Origin: JANSWY01 sp965228955
GTDB taxonomy: Bacteria; Bacteroidota; Bacteroidia; Cytophagales; Cyclobacteriaceae
Reading direction: 5' to 3'
Length of the DNA stretch: 64,000 nt
Assembly: GCA_965228955.1 (NCBI GenBank)
Contig: OZ245848.1
Span: forward strand, 6,200,001 to 6,264,000
Position numbers and translations under genes: made by a program. Below the pieces are notes generated by a model, which was not told where the DNA came from, made no database searches, and was given only the letters and a program-made list of their open reading frames with translations. Below, one piece after another: positions 24,825 through 34,154 of the stretch (position 1 is its first letter; the number at the start of each line of letters is the position of its first letter).

Positions 24825-25525
24825 AAGTCATTCCATAAAATTCTACCTCCATCAAAAAACAGTAGAAGAATGGTAGATCAAACTATTTTTGAAATATGTC
24901 ATATGATATAATGAATAGGTAACTGAAATTAAGAATTTTCCCAATTAATATGCAGCTTAGAATTAATCCGATAAAGCCCATTAATCCCCAGCTAGAATTC
25001 GTTTAATCTTTTTATTTTCTTTAAATTAAAATTAGTATAAATAATATGTGTAGTAGCAAATAGTTGCGGTAGTATATGATCCATCCAATATGATTTAAGT
25101 TGTAATTGTTGTCTTGCAAAAAATCATTGAGCTTTTTAGTAAGGTAATCGTAGCTTTCAAGTTCATAAAACCAATCAAATAAACAATAAAGACGTTGGCG
25201 TATTTTTGATTCAAATTCAAAAGTCTGTTGAAAGAATTTGTAATTTAAACTTAATTCCACCTCCCCAAAATGTTAACCACAAATAGTATTACAATACCAA
25301 TAGGAATGTAAAACAACTTGTTTTTTACCATTCAGGAAAACAAATTATAAATCCATCAAACGACGCAAATAGCATTGCAAGAATCAGCAACATGTATTTG
25401 AGGTTCTCCATTAATTTGAACAAAATCCCCATCCGAGGATGTTTCGTAACCAAGAAAATTAATTGCAAAAGTAGTGCCAACCATCAATAGATCAGTAAGA
25501 TATCCATTTATCATTTCGTTTGGAT
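24825..25525 (-). pseudogene. Decayed second exosortase plus associated membrane protein
   Basis: Read on the minus strand, this stretch aligns in order with the intact pair at 22341-23311. NPNEMINGYLTDLLM matches the N-terminal part, NFLGYETSSDG matches NLLGYNTEAIG, HVADSCNA matches SVADQCNG including the catalytic cysteine, YIPIGIVILF matches FIPIGIIIIY, and LSLNYKFFQQTFE matches LALNYHFFQATFE. Then GWIIYYRNYLLLHILFIL matches the partner protein. In-frame stops occur soon after the cysteine, frameshifts occur around NILG and after TFEFES, and the junction of the two genes is deleted. The first 25-30 codons are not recognisable. Residue differences are many, so it was probably a diverged paralog and not a fresh duplicate. 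Confidence 0.85.
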
Positions 25526-25670
25526 TTATTACTAGATATTAGACAGTTATGCAAACTATGTATAAAGCTCAGCTCGATTTAAAAATTTCTTTAAAATTGT
25601 ATTTTTCGCGAGGTATTAAAAATTAACAATTAAAATAATATGTATTTCCTACTATTTGGATAATAATTTT

Positions 25671-25678
25671 TATCTTTG
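25671..25678 (+). promoter_or_regulatory. Possible -7 element TATCTTTG before the WecA-like gene
   Basis: TATCTTTG fits TAnnTTTG and would give a leader of about 65 bases. A TTTG upstream is only 12 bases away, too close for a normal -33 element. The rest of 25526-25749 is AT-rich and shows no gene. Confidence 0.35.
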
Positions 25679-25749
25679 AACTCTCCAGCTGCTAGAAATA
25701 ATCTAAGTTTTTAAAAAGAAAATTCTATTTAACCGATTCTGGATAGGTT

Positions 25750-26853
25750 ATGGATAAAATATTTCTAATCAGCGTCACCTCATTTTTCGTTTGCCTAATT
25801 GTAGTTCCAATTACAATTAGAATATTCAAAACGATCAATCTTCTGGATACCCCAGACAATAGAAAATTACATGCTATTGAAACTCCTTCAATGGGAGGAA
25901 TTGCAATTTTTATTGGTGCCTTTATTGCTGCTCTATTTTGGATGAAATTGGTAGACCTAACAACGTATCGGTATCTGATAGCAGCTGTTTTCTTAATGTT
26001 CCTTTTAGGTGTTAGGGATGATGTTGTCATGTTAAGAGCTAGACACAAGTTAATAGCCCAGATCGCAATATCAACTGTTGTTATTGTATTTGCGGACATT
26101 AGGTTTGAATCCCTTTACGGCATACTTGGTATATATGATATCCCGTTCTGGATAAGTTATTTAATTACTCTTTTTACATTAATAGTCATTACAAACTCTT
26201 ATAACCTAATAGATGGCATAGATGGCCTTGCTGGTTCAATAGCAGTATTTGTATTGAGTTTCTATTCATATTGGTTTTATATAGCTGGTCACACTTCTTT
26301 AGCACTGTTGTGTTGCGCTTTTGTTGGAAGTATTATGGCATTTCTTTATTTCAACTGGCAACCAAGTAGAATTTTCATGGGCGATACAGGTTCAATGTTG
26401 ATAGGGTTTTTCCTCGCAGCTTTGACAATTCACTTTATAAACCTGAATTATTTCCTTGAACCCTCGCATTCATTTAAGTTTCCGGCTCATATTGCAATGG
26501 CTGTTGGGTTACTGATAATACCTCTATTTGATACGATCCGGGTTTTTGTGATAAGAATATCCAAAAAACAATCTCCAATGGTGCCAGATCGAAAGCACTT
26601 GCATCACTTGCTGATTCAATTGGGTTTACCACATAGTACAGCAACCGTAATACTTCTTGTGACAAACATTGGTTTTTTCTTCCTTGCTTATTCCTTACAA
26701 TCATTAGGTAACTCAATGGCATTATTAGTCATCGTTTCAAGTGTTTTGACCTTGGCTTTTGTTTTAACCAGGATTCATAAATCTCATGGGCTGAATGAGG
26801 AAAAAGAGATGGAAGAACGAAACAAACAGATATTCCTGTCTAAGTCTGCTTAA
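25750..26853 (+). CDS. Undecaprenyl-phosphate HexNAc-1-phosphate transferase (WecA/MraY superfamily)
   Basis: A 367-residue membrane protein with about ten to eleven helices. DTPDNRKLHAIETPSMGG near residue 35, NLIDGIDGLAGS, FMGDTGSMLIGF and HLHHLL are the conserved cytoplasmic loops of the WecA/TagO/MraY superfamily. It transfers a HexNAc-1-phosphate to undecaprenyl phosphate. It is not MraY, because it lacks the mur-cluster context and starts a different glycan. Together with the WcaJ-like enzyme the locus has two chemically different initiators, which may serve two polymers. Confidence 0.9.
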   Translation: MDKIFLISVTSFFVCLIVVPITIRIFKTINLLDTPDNRKLHAIETPSMGGIAIFIGAFIAALFWMKLVDLTTYRYLIAAVFLMFLLGVRDDVVMLRARHKLIAQIAISTVVIVFADIRFESLYGILGIYDIPFWISYLITLFTLIVITNSYNLIDGIDGLAGSIAVFVLSFYSYWFYIAGHTSLALLCCAFVGSIMAFLYFNWQPSRIFMGDTGSMLIGFFLAALTIHFINLNYFLEPSHSFKFPAHIAMAVGLLIIPLFDTIRVFVIRISKKQSPMVPDRKHLHHLLIQLGLPHSTATVILLVTNIGFFFLAYSLQSLGNSMALLVIVSSVLTLAFVLTRIHKSHGLNEEKEMEERNKQIFLSKSA

Positions 26854-26916
26854 ACTTCCTGACGAACTTTAATTTAATTAAGACTTATCCTACCTTTACG
26901 CCTCAAATTTGAGCAT

Positions 26917-27942
26917 ATGTTAGACAAAGTTGAGGAGTACATTGAAGAGGTAAAGAAGGCGACTGCTAATACAGCCAATGAATTGGAAGAGTACCGTCAG
27001 AAATTTATTGGTAGAAAAAATGTAATCACAGATTTATTTTCAGAGTTTAAGAATGTTCCAAATGACATGAAAAAGGAATTTGGATTAAAGCTCAATGAAT
27101 TGAAAACTATCGCTCAAGACAAGTTCAATGAATTAATTGATGTTGCCGGAGATCAAAGTGGTTCAGAAGGGGACTCTCAAATTGATCTTACATTACCACC
27201 GGTTCCTAATGAACTTGGATCTTTGCATCCAATTTCTATCACACAGAACAGAATAATTGAAATATTTGAACGTCTGGGATTCTCAGTTCAGGATGGTCCT
27301 GAAATTGAGGATGATTGGCATAATTTTACAGCTTTAAATTTCCCGGAGAATCATCCGGCAAGAGAAATGCAGGATACTTTCTTCATAGAGAGAAACCCAG
27401 ATCAGTTATTACGTACTCATACTTCTAATGTGCAGATCAGAATGATGGAGCATGGCAAACCTCCATTCAGATCAATTATGCCTGGTAGAGTTTATAGAAA
27501 TGAGGCCATAAGTGCCCGAGCACACTGTTTCTTCCATCAGGTTGAAGGGCTTTATGTAGATAGAAATGTAAGCTTCAAGGATTTAAAACAAACTCTATAT
27601 CATTTCTCAAAAGAGTTGTTTGGCAAGGATACTCAAATTCGGTTCAGACCTTCTTATTTCCCTTTTACAGAGCCTAGTGCCGAAATTGATATCAGCTGCT
27701 TTATTTGTAAAGGAAAGGGCTGCAAGGTCTGTAAACATACTGGATGGGTTGAAATTGCAGGATCTGGAATGGTTGACCCTAACGTTTTGGCTAATTGTGG
27801 AATCGATCCTGAAGAGTATACTGGGTTTGCTTTTGGAATGGGAATTGAGAGAATTGCTATGCTTAAATATGCAATTGATGATCTTAGATTATTCTCTGAA
27901 AACGATGTGAGGTTTCTTCGGCAGTTCAAAGGGGTTATCTAA
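26917..27942 (+). CDS. pheS: Phenylalanyl-tRNA synthetase alpha subunit
   Basis: A 341-residue class II synthetase subunit of normal length. The N-terminal coiled coil is followed by the catalytic core with PGRVYRNEAISARAHCFFHQVEG (motif 2 region) and GFAFGMGIERIAMLKY (motif 3). A zinc-like cysteine cluster CFICKGKGCKVCKHTGW is inserted near residue 263, a form seen in many bacterial PheS proteins. The stop overlaps the next, convergent gene by four bases. It marks the return to housekeeping genes after the polysaccharide locus. Confidence 0.96.
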   Translation: MLDKVEEYIEEVKKATANTANELEEYRQKFIGRKNVITDLFSEFKNVPNDMKKEFGLKLNELKTIAQDKFNELIDVAGDQSGSEGDSQIDLTLPPVPNELGSLHPISITQNRIIEIFERLGFSVQDGPEIEDDWHNFTALNFPENHPAREMQDTFFIERNPDQLLRTHTSNVQIRMMEHGKPPFRSIMPGRVYRNEAISARAHCFFHQVEGLYVDRNVSFKDLKQTLYHFSKELFGKDTQIRFRPSYFPFTEPSAEIDISCFICKGKGCKVCKHTGWVEIAGSGMVDPNVLANCGIDPEEYTGFAFGMGIERIAMLKYAIDDLRLFSENDVRFLRQFKGVI

Positions 27943-28232
27943 CCACCGGAATCCTTTTCTGGTTTATCTTTCTTGAACTTGTTGACTTTCTCTTCTACAC
28001 CTTCAAGGTTGAATCTATATTTGAGTCGTTTGATAAAGCCGTCTCCTAGAGATAGTAACATGTCTCCAAAGCCTTTATCTTCTTCCGGTTCCTGAATCAC
28101 TTGGGATTCTGGTGTTTTTGTAACTTTCACAATCCTATATTTGCTAGTGACAGAGGAGTCCACTTCCAATGTTTGGGCGTAAGCTGTGCAGCCTATCAAG
28201 ACAAAAACAATGATTGTGATTACTATTTTCAA
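27939..28232 (-). CDS. Small exported protein of unknown function
   Basis: A 97-residue protein with a clear N-terminal export signal (MKIVITIIVFVLIGCTAYAQ). LIGC could be read as a lipobox, but AYAQ is also a good signal peptidase I site. The mature part is charged, with a lysine-rich tail (EEKVNKFKKDKPEKDSGG) and no recognised domain. It is convergent with pheS. Function unknown. Confidence 0.6.
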   Translation of the reverse strand: MKIVITIIVFVLIGCTAYAQTLEVDSSVTSKYRIVKVTKTPESQVIQEPEEDKGFGDMLLSLGDGFIKRLKYRFNLEGVEEKVNKFKKDKPEKDSGG

Positions 28233-28293
28233 AAACTAGGAGTTTACTATTGAAATAGATTATTTTTAAATCGTCTGTGCTAATATAACCCTA

Positions 28294-29040
28294 ATGAACT
28301 CTAAAAGTTGCCAGAATTGTAATTTTCAGTTAGCGGATGAGTATTTATATTGTCCTAAGTGTGGCCAGAAAGACACATCTAAGTTAGCTTCTGTAAGGGG
28401 TCTGATTGTGGATTTCCTTGGGGACTACTTTACATTTGACTCTAAGATTTTCAAGAGTCTTCAGCCATTAGTGTTTCGTCCGGGGTTTTTAACATTAGAG
28501 TATCTGAAAGGGAAGAGGGTCAGCTATATTCCACCTTTAAGACTTTATCTATTTGTTAGTATATTCTTTTTTGTGGTTTTTGCTCAATTGAATCCTTCTC
28601 AATCTCTGGAGATGGCAGGGGAAAACATTTCTCAGGATAAATTTGATTACTTCATTGACCAACACATGCACAAGGTATTATTTGTGTTGCTTCCAATATT
28701 TGCATTGGTCTTATACTTGTTTAACAGGAGGAAATATTCGAATTACTTTGTCCATTTTATCTTCTCTCTGCACTTTCATTCGTTCATGTTTATCGTGCTG
28801 GCATTGTATTTGATCATTACAACTTACATTACAACGGACGCTTTTGGTATTAACTATTGGATATTTCTTGCAATTCTGATAATTCTTTTGGTTTACTTAT
28901 TTGTCTCTCAACGAAGAGTATATGGAGATAGGATTGGTATCATCATCGTTAAAATCATATTTGGCTTTCTGTTGTATGCGATTTCGTTTTTTGCAATATC
29001 AATTATCAGCCTTGCACTTTATGTGATGATCAAATCTTAA
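28294..29040 (+). CDS. DUF3667-type membrane protein with zinc ribbon
   Basis: A 248-residue protein. Two CxxC pairs at the N-terminus (CQNC and CPKC) form a zinc ribbon. They are followed by SLQPLVFRPGFLTLEYLKGKRVSYIPPLRLYLF, characteristic of the DUF3667 group in Bacteroidota, and then by five or so membrane helices. The function of the family is not known. The gene is convergent with the MoxR gene, overlapping by four bases. Confidence 0.8.
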   Translation: MNSKSCQNCNFQLADEYLYCPKCGQKDTSKLASVRGLIVDFLGDYFTFDSKIFKSLQPLVFRPGFLTLEYLKGKRVSYIPPLRLYLFVSIFFFVVFAQLNPSQSLEMAGENISQDKFDYFIDQHMHKVLFVLLPIFALVLYLFNRRKYSNYFVHFIFSLHFHSFMFIVLALYLIITTYITTDAFGINYWIFLAILIILLVYLFVSQRRVYGDRIGIIIVKIIFGFLLYAISFFAISIISLALYVMIKS

Positions 29041-29999
29041 AGTAGTTCCTGGATTAGCTTCTCCTCTGTAACGCCCTCAGCTTCTGCTTTAAAGTTTCTT
29101 ACGATTCTGTGTCTTAATATAGGTGTAGCAATAGCTTGAACATCTTCAATATCTGGAGAATACTTGCCGTTCAACAATGCATTACATTTTGCTCCAAGGA
29201 CTAAGTATTGAGAAGCTCTGGGTCCGGCCCCCCATTCCAGGTACTCATTGGCTTGTTGAGAAGCCTTTTCAGAGTTAGGTCTTGTCTTATGAGTTAGTGA
29301 GACAGCATACTCAATCACATTATCCGCTACAGGTACTTTTTTTACTAACTCTTGAAATCTCATAATGTCCTCTCCTGATAAGACAGGTTTAACTTCCTGA
29401 GTTATATTGGAAGTGGTGTTTTTTACAATATCCAGTTCAGATTGATAGTCTGGGTAATCCAGTTTGATCATGAACATGAATCGGTCAAGCTGTGCTTCCG
29501 GCAATGGATATGTTCCTTCCTGCTCAATAGGGTTTTGAGTAGCGAGAACAAAGAAAGGTTTGCTTAATCCGTAATGCTTTCCACTTATTGTTACACTGTA
29601 CTCCTGCATTGATTCTAGTAATGCCGATTGTGTCTTAGGAGGTGTACGGTTAATTTCGTCGGCTAGAATAATGTTCGAAAATATTGGTCCCTTAACGAAC
29701 TGGAAGTTTCTGTTTTGATCCAACGTTTCCGCTCCAAGAATGTCTGAAGGCATTAGGTCTGGCGTAAATTGAATTCTATTGAAATCCAGATTCAGTGCTT
29801 TCGAAATAGTCTGAATAAGAAGTGTTTTTGCTAACCCTGGAACACCTACCAAAAGGGAGTGACCTTCACAAAATATTGCGGTGATCAATAGTCTTACTAC
29901 ATCTTCTTGCCCAACAATTACTTTTGATATTTCAGCTTTAAGATCGCTATAAGCTTGGTGAAGTTGGTTTGCAGCTTCTACTTCGTTCGTTTTAGACAT
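29037..29999 (-). CDS. MoxR-family AAA+ ATPase
   Basis: A 320-residue MoxR/RavA-type ATPase. VGVPGLAKTLLIQ is the Walker A region, NIILADEINRTPPKTQSALLE the Walker B and sensor region, and ATQNPIEQEGTYPLPEAQLDRF is diagnostic for MoxR. Such ATPases act as chaperones for metal or substrate insertion with VWA-domain partners. No DUF58 or VWA partner is adjacent in the window; the gene instead follows a SurA-like chaperone gene by 15 bases and is probably co-transcribed with it. Confidence 0.94.
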   Translation of the reverse strand: MSKTNEVEAANQLHQAYSDLKAEISKVIVGQEDVVRLLITAIFCEGHSLLVGVPGLAKTLLIQTISKALNLDFNRIQFTPDLMPSDILGAETLDQNRNFQFVKGPIFSNIILADEINRTPPKTQSALLESMQEYSVTISGKHYGLSKPFFVLATQNPIEQEGTYPLPEAQLDRFMFMIKLDYPDYQSELDIVKNTTSNITQEVKPVLSGEDIMRFQELVKKVPVADNVIEYAVSLTHKTRPNSEKASQQANEYLEWGAGPRASQYLVLGAKCNALLNGKYSPDIEDVQAIATPILRHRIVRNFKAEAEGVTEEKLIQELL

Positions 30000-30014
30000 A
30001 TACTTTTTTACTTG

Positions 30015-31364
30015 TTACTGTATTATTGGTAAGTTACAAAAATCATAATCCGGATCAACCTCTATGAATATTCCTTTCTGGGCTTTTTCGAACCATTCTG
30101 ATAGTATACGGTTTTTCTTAGAGTTTTGTGCCGCTGTAGCGATTTTTTGATAATCATCTTTAAGATTTGCCCTATGTGGAGGAGTTTGTTCTTTATAATA
30201 AACTATGCGATAAGCTTTTGTTCCATCCGGTTGATCAAATTCCATTGTGGTACTAACCGAGCCTACTTTCATTGTGTCAATAGCAAAGAACAAACCTGGG
30301 TCCAGGTCCTTTACAGAAATCCGAGTGGCGCCATCACTGGCTTGAAGAAATCCACCGCTTCCAGATGTCTGTTTATCATCAGAATACTCTTTTGCAGCGG
30401 CTTCAAAATCGATACTGTCATTCACAATCAAGGTTCTTAAGCTGTCCAGGTAGTTCTGCGTTTCCTGGCGGTCTTTGAAAGATACTCTTGGGATCATTAA
30501 GATATGTCTACTTTTGAAAGAGTTACCTCTCTTCTCAATTAGCTCAATAATGTGGACACCAAAGTCTGTAACTACAGGCTCGGAGATCTCTCCTGGAGCT
30601 AGGCTAAGAGCTGTAGCTTCGTATTCCGGTGCTAACTCACCTCTTTTGAAAAAAGGTAACATCCCTCCTTGTTGTCTTGAACCTGGGTCCTGGCTGTACT
30701 GCTTCGCCAGAACACCAAAATCAATTCCATCCATGATTTGAGATCTAAGGTCATTTAATTGATCAATAACCTTTTGCTGCTCGGCTTTGCCTGGTTTGGG
30801 CGTTTTAACAAGTTGACCTACCGCTACCTCAGTAGAGAAATATGGTAGACTATCCCTTGGTATGGACTTGTAGAATTTCTTTACTTCATTAGGCGTGACT
30901 TTAATATCCGAGGTGATCTCGCTTTGCATTTTTTGCACAACAAGCTGCTCTTTGATGTCATCAAATAACTCAGCTCTAAATTGGTCTAGAGATTTACCAT
31001 AAAACTCCTCAAGTCTTTCTTCCGAACCCACTTGTGATATAAAATAAGTCATTCTTCGATCCAAATTAGAATTGACCTCATCATCACTAACCTCTACTGA
31101 ATCTATTTCTGCTTTAGCAACCATCAATTTATTGATGATCAGACTCTCAAGAATTTTGCATTTATCTTCTTCACTGCTAAAAGCACCTCTAGCTATCATT
31201 TCCTGATATGCATTTTCCAAATCTGATTTCAAAATGATATAGTCATCCACTTTGGCAATGATTTTATCAACAACCACTCCATTGGAATTCTGACTAAAAG
31301 CAGCAAAGTTTATGCTGATTAGAAATGCTATGATTAGATGCTTAAAAAATTTCAAACTCTTCAT
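30015..31364 (-). CDS. SurA-like periplasmic peptidylprolyl isomerase
   Basis: A 449-residue protein with a signal peptide (NFAAFSQ) and the SurA layout. An N-terminal chaperone domain (VVDKIIAKVDDYIILKSDLE) is followed by two parvulin PPIase domains; the first shows AKQYSQDPGSRQQGGMLPFF and the second EYSDDKQTSGSGGFLQ. It should assist outer-membrane protein folding in the periplasm. It is the last of three overlapping PPIase-related genes read from 34120 downwards. Confidence 0.9.
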   Translation of the reverse strand: MKSLKFFKHLIIAFLISINFAAFSQNSNGVVVDKIIAKVDDYIILKSDLENAYQEMIARGAFSSEEDKCKILESLIINKLMVAKAEIDSVEVSDDEVNSNLDRRMTYFISQVGSEERLEEFYGKSLDQFRAELFDDIKEQLVVQKMQSEITSDIKVTPNEVKKFYKSIPRDSLPYFSTEVAVGQLVKTPKPGKAEQQKVIDQLNDLRSQIMDGIDFGVLAKQYSQDPGSRQQGGMLPFFKRGELAPEYEATALSLAPGEISEPVVTDFGVHIIELIEKRGNSFKSRHILMIPRVSFKDRQETQNYLDSLRTLIVNDSIDFEAAAKEYSDDKQTSGSGGFLQASDGATRISVKDLDPGLFFAIDTMKVGSVSTTMEFDQPDGTKAYRIVYYKEQTPPHRANLKDDYQKIATAAQNSKKNRILSEWFEKAQKGIFIEVDPDYDFCNLPIIQ

Positions 31365-32214
31365 TCTGTCTCGCTTCTTTAAATATTCTTTCTTCCAGAT
31401 CTTTTTTGATACTTATTTTTCGTTTGTTAATAATAATATTTCTAATATCATCTCTAATGAACTCTAACGGTGATATCTGATCCGAAATTTTATAGTCTAA
31501 TATTTTCAATAAGTAGATAAACTCCTCATCGGTTGCCTCGACATACTTATTATTTTTCAAAAACTGTACTTTATTAGGTATGTCAGATAAAACAGTGTTT
31601 TGAATAATTTCATCAAAGTTTATCCAAAGAGTATCTACAAGTGATGATTTATTGGCAAACTGATAGCAATAAGATTGAATTTCCTCAATATCTGAATTGG
31701 GATATCTTCTCATCCACTGACTAAGATCACTAACTCTTGGAGCTTCCTTGGGAACCTTCGCGAACAGACATCTGATAATATTCTGTTTTAAAAGAAAGTT
31801 CTCATACTTTTCTTCATAATATTCTTCAATTTCTTCATCAGTCACCTCTTTGCTAATTTCCTGATTCACATAGAACTTCTCGTACTCGTGGACGATTAAT
31901 GCGTACCTGTAGTCTAAAACTTTACGTTCTAATTCTGCCTCGTTGAATTCTATCTGAGAAATCGCCTTGTCAATCAGTAATTGTTTTTTGATCCAGTTGT
32001 CGATATAATTTTTAATTCGAATGGTGCTGTCTTCAGAGGTCATGTTTGGAGAAGTTAAACCACTGAGGTCATCTTCGTATAAGTACGTCTGTTTCACACG
32101 AGCAATTGACACTTTTTCAGCTTCGTCTGAAGCATCAGATCCTTTGAAATATTCACAGGATGAGATGATCACCCCTATTATAATTAAGTATTTATATGCT
32201 GCTTTCAATTTCAC
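31342..32214 (-). CDS. Periplasmic lipoprotein, SurA N-domain-like chaperone without PPIase domain
   Basis: A 290-residue protein with a lipoprotein signal (VIISSC at the cleavage site). The body is rich in charged helices; IDNWIKKQLLIDKAI and EEIEEYYEEKYENFLLKQNIIRCLF resemble the N-terminal helices of parvulin-type chaperones. The glycine-rich PPIase signature seen in both neighbours is absent. It overlaps both neighbouring genes by 23 bases, so the three are tightly coupled. Chaperone function is inferred from context. Confidence 0.7.
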   Translation of the reverse strand: MKLKAAYKYLIIIGVIISSCEYFKGSDASDEAEKVSIARVKQTYLYEDDLSGLTSPNMTSEDSTIRIKNYIDNWIKKQLLIDKAISQIEFNEAELERKVLDYRYALIVHEYEKFYVNQEISKEVTDEEIEEYYEEKYENFLLKQNIIRCLFAKVPKEAPRVSDLSQWMRRYPNSDIEEIQSYCYQFANKSSLVDTLWINFDEIIQNTVLSDIPNKVQFLKNNKYVEATDEEFIYLLKILDYKISDQISPLEFIRDDIRNIIINKRKISIKKDLEERIFKEARQNEEFEIF

Positions 32215-34120
32215 TAATTACTTTTTTAAACACACTGTCATCCACCTCAATCGTATACTTAGATTTAAGTTCCTCTATCCAGCTCTCTTCCAGGTGATCC
32301 TGAAAATCAGAAATTACTCTTCCTTTTATATCTTTCAGCTCAGGTGTAATCTCCGGTTTATTTTCTTTGATATTTAGCAGATAGTGTCTCTTGTTCTCCT
32401 CGTATCGATGTATTCCTATGGAGGAATTTTTATCCACGAAAGAATTTTCACCCTTCGCAAAGTTATTTTGTCTCACTTGTAAAGTTAAGGGGTCCTTAGC
32501 ATTCATTTCTTCATCAATGTCTGCAGTAGTAACTCCGTTTTCTAACATTGCTTGCACAGAATCTATAACGTTTGAAGATTTGGCAGTAAATATGTCTGCC
32601 AATGCCACATCTCTTTTTATGTACTTAGTTTTATTTGATTCGTAAAACTGTGCAAGGCCTAATGAATCCTGTGATGCTTTTTGCCAAACCAACTGCTCCA
32701 TCACATCGAACAATAAAATACCATCTCTGTACTCATTGAGAAGTGCTCTGTATTCAGGATATTTAAATTCCAATTGATCGTTCTCAAAAGCCATGATGCT
32801 TTTCTTTTCAAACAAGTTATACTGAACGCTTGCTATTTTTCTTGTACCAGGTGCTTCATCGAAATGTTGTTTGAATTGCTTTGCGATGTACTCTTTTGCT
32901 CCCAACTTGAATAATACTTTGTTGTTCAATTCGTCACTATAAGCAGCCGAATCAATTGCAGTGATCACATCATCTACTACATCCTGATTTTTCTCAAAGG
33001 AATTCTCACGCTTTATTCTGTCTAACACTACCTGGTTCTTGACTTTGGTTCTGCTATCTCTACCAACTTTTCTCTCAATTTCAGATTTCATATCCTCAAA
33101 AGAACCTAAGCCTTTTTTATCAATGTATTTAATTATATGCCAGCCATAGACAGTCTTAAATGGCTCAGAGTAAATTTTTGTAGAGTCCAGTGCAAATGCT
33201 TGTTCTTCAAATTCAGGCACAAAATTTCCAGTTCCAAACCATGGTAGTTCACCGCCTTTGGATTTTGATCCAGGATCTTCGGAGTAATCAGCCACTAGTT
33301 GTTTCCAATCCGATCCATTTTTGATTTCCTCATAAATTGCATCAATCTTTTGTTTGCTCTTAGTACTGTCTTCAGCTGACTGCCCCCTAGGTGTTCTAAT
33401 CATAATGTGAGCGACTCTCATTCTTCCTCTGGCCTCTCTGGAATCAAAGACTTTGATCAGGTGATAACCAAATTGAGTTTTGATAGGTTCGGAAATATCG
33501 CCGATCTCTGTATTGAATGCAGCATTTTCAAATGGATAAACCATCTGCAGTGCTGTAAAATACCCAAGGCTTCCTTTATTAATTTTTGCTGATGGATCTT
33601 CTGAATAGGTTGTAGCCAATGAATCAAAATCATTTCCATTCATAGCAAGAGCTCTGATTTCATTGATCTTAGTCCAAGCTTTTGTCGTATCTTCTTGACC
33701 TGGCTGAACCTTGATCAAAATGTGAGAAGCCTTTACTTCAGTTTTTAAACGTTCGTAAGTTTCCTTTATCAATTCTTCTGTTACCTTACTTTCAGTCAAA
33801 TACGGCTTAGCCAGATCCTTCTGATACTTTTCAAGTTCATCTTTATATGATTGCCTGTCAGCATACCCAAGTGCTCTTGCTTCTTTAACTTTGAGTTTGA
33901 ATTTGATGTACAAATCAAGATATTCTTTTACATCCTCCTCTATTGTAAGGCTATCATTTGGGCGATAGTTTTTCAAGAAGGCATACTTAAAGTCTTCACT
34001 GGAGATTGCCTCATCCTCGATCGTGAATAGAGGCTTTTCAATATTACTTTTGGTAGAGTTTTGTACCTGACAAGAAATAAGTGCAAAAACGACTGCAACC
34101 AGGAGATAAATTTTTTTCAT
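32192..34120 (-). CDS. Lipoprotein peptidylprolyl isomerase with two parvulin domains
   Basis: A 642-residue protein with a lipoprotein signal (ALISCQ). Two parvulin domains are clear: KASHILIKVQPGQ...YSEDPSAKINKGSLGYF near residues 134-230, and RVAHIMIRTPRGQ...YSEDPGSKSKGGELPWFG near 240-335. A long C-terminal region of about 300 residues has no recognised domain. It should act as a foldase on the periplasmic side of a membrane. It heads a three-gene run with two more chaperone-like genes. Confidence 0.9.
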   Translation of the reverse strand: MKKIYLLVAVVFALISCQVQNSTKSNIEKPLFTIEDEAISSEDFKYAFLKNYRPNDSLTIEEDVKEYLDLYIKFKLKVKEARALGYADRQSYKDELEKYQKDLAKPYLTESKVTEELIKETYERLKTEVKASHILIKVQPGQEDTTKAWTKINEIRALAMNGNDFDSLATTYSEDPSAKINKGSLGYFTALQMVYPFENAAFNTEIGDISEPIKTQFGYHLIKVFDSREARGRMRVAHIMIRTPRGQSAEDSTKSKQKIDAIYEEIKNGSDWKQLVADYSEDPGSKSKGGELPWFGTGNFVPEFEEQAFALDSTKIYSEPFKTVYGWHIIKYIDKKGLGSFEDMKSEIERKVGRDSRTKVKNQVVLDRIKRENSFEKNQDVVDDVITAIDSAAYSDELNNKVLFKLGAKEYIAKQFKQHFDEAPGTRKIASVQYNLFEKKSIMAFENDQLEFKYPEYRALLNEYRDGILLFDVMEQLVWQKASQDSLGLAQFYESNKTKYIKRDVALADIFTAKSSNVIDSVQAMLENGVTTADIDEEMNAKDPLTLQVRQNNFAKGENSFVDKNSSIGIHRYEENKRHYLLNIKENKPEITPELKDIKGRVISDFQDHLEESWIEELKSKYTIEVDDSVFKKVISEIESSI

Positions 34121-34154
34121 GACGCAAAACAGAGATAAGCTAATCTCTTAATAC

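Noticed and set aside
25021..25260. 79-codon minus-strand open frame with export-like sequence
   Set aside because: It is an artificial join of relics of the exosortase and its partner protein, not an independent gene; it is included in the pseudogene.
25725..26099. 124-codon open frame antisense to the WecA-like gene
   Set aside because: It overlaps the conserved N-terminal part of a clear membrane enzyme and shows no motif of its own.
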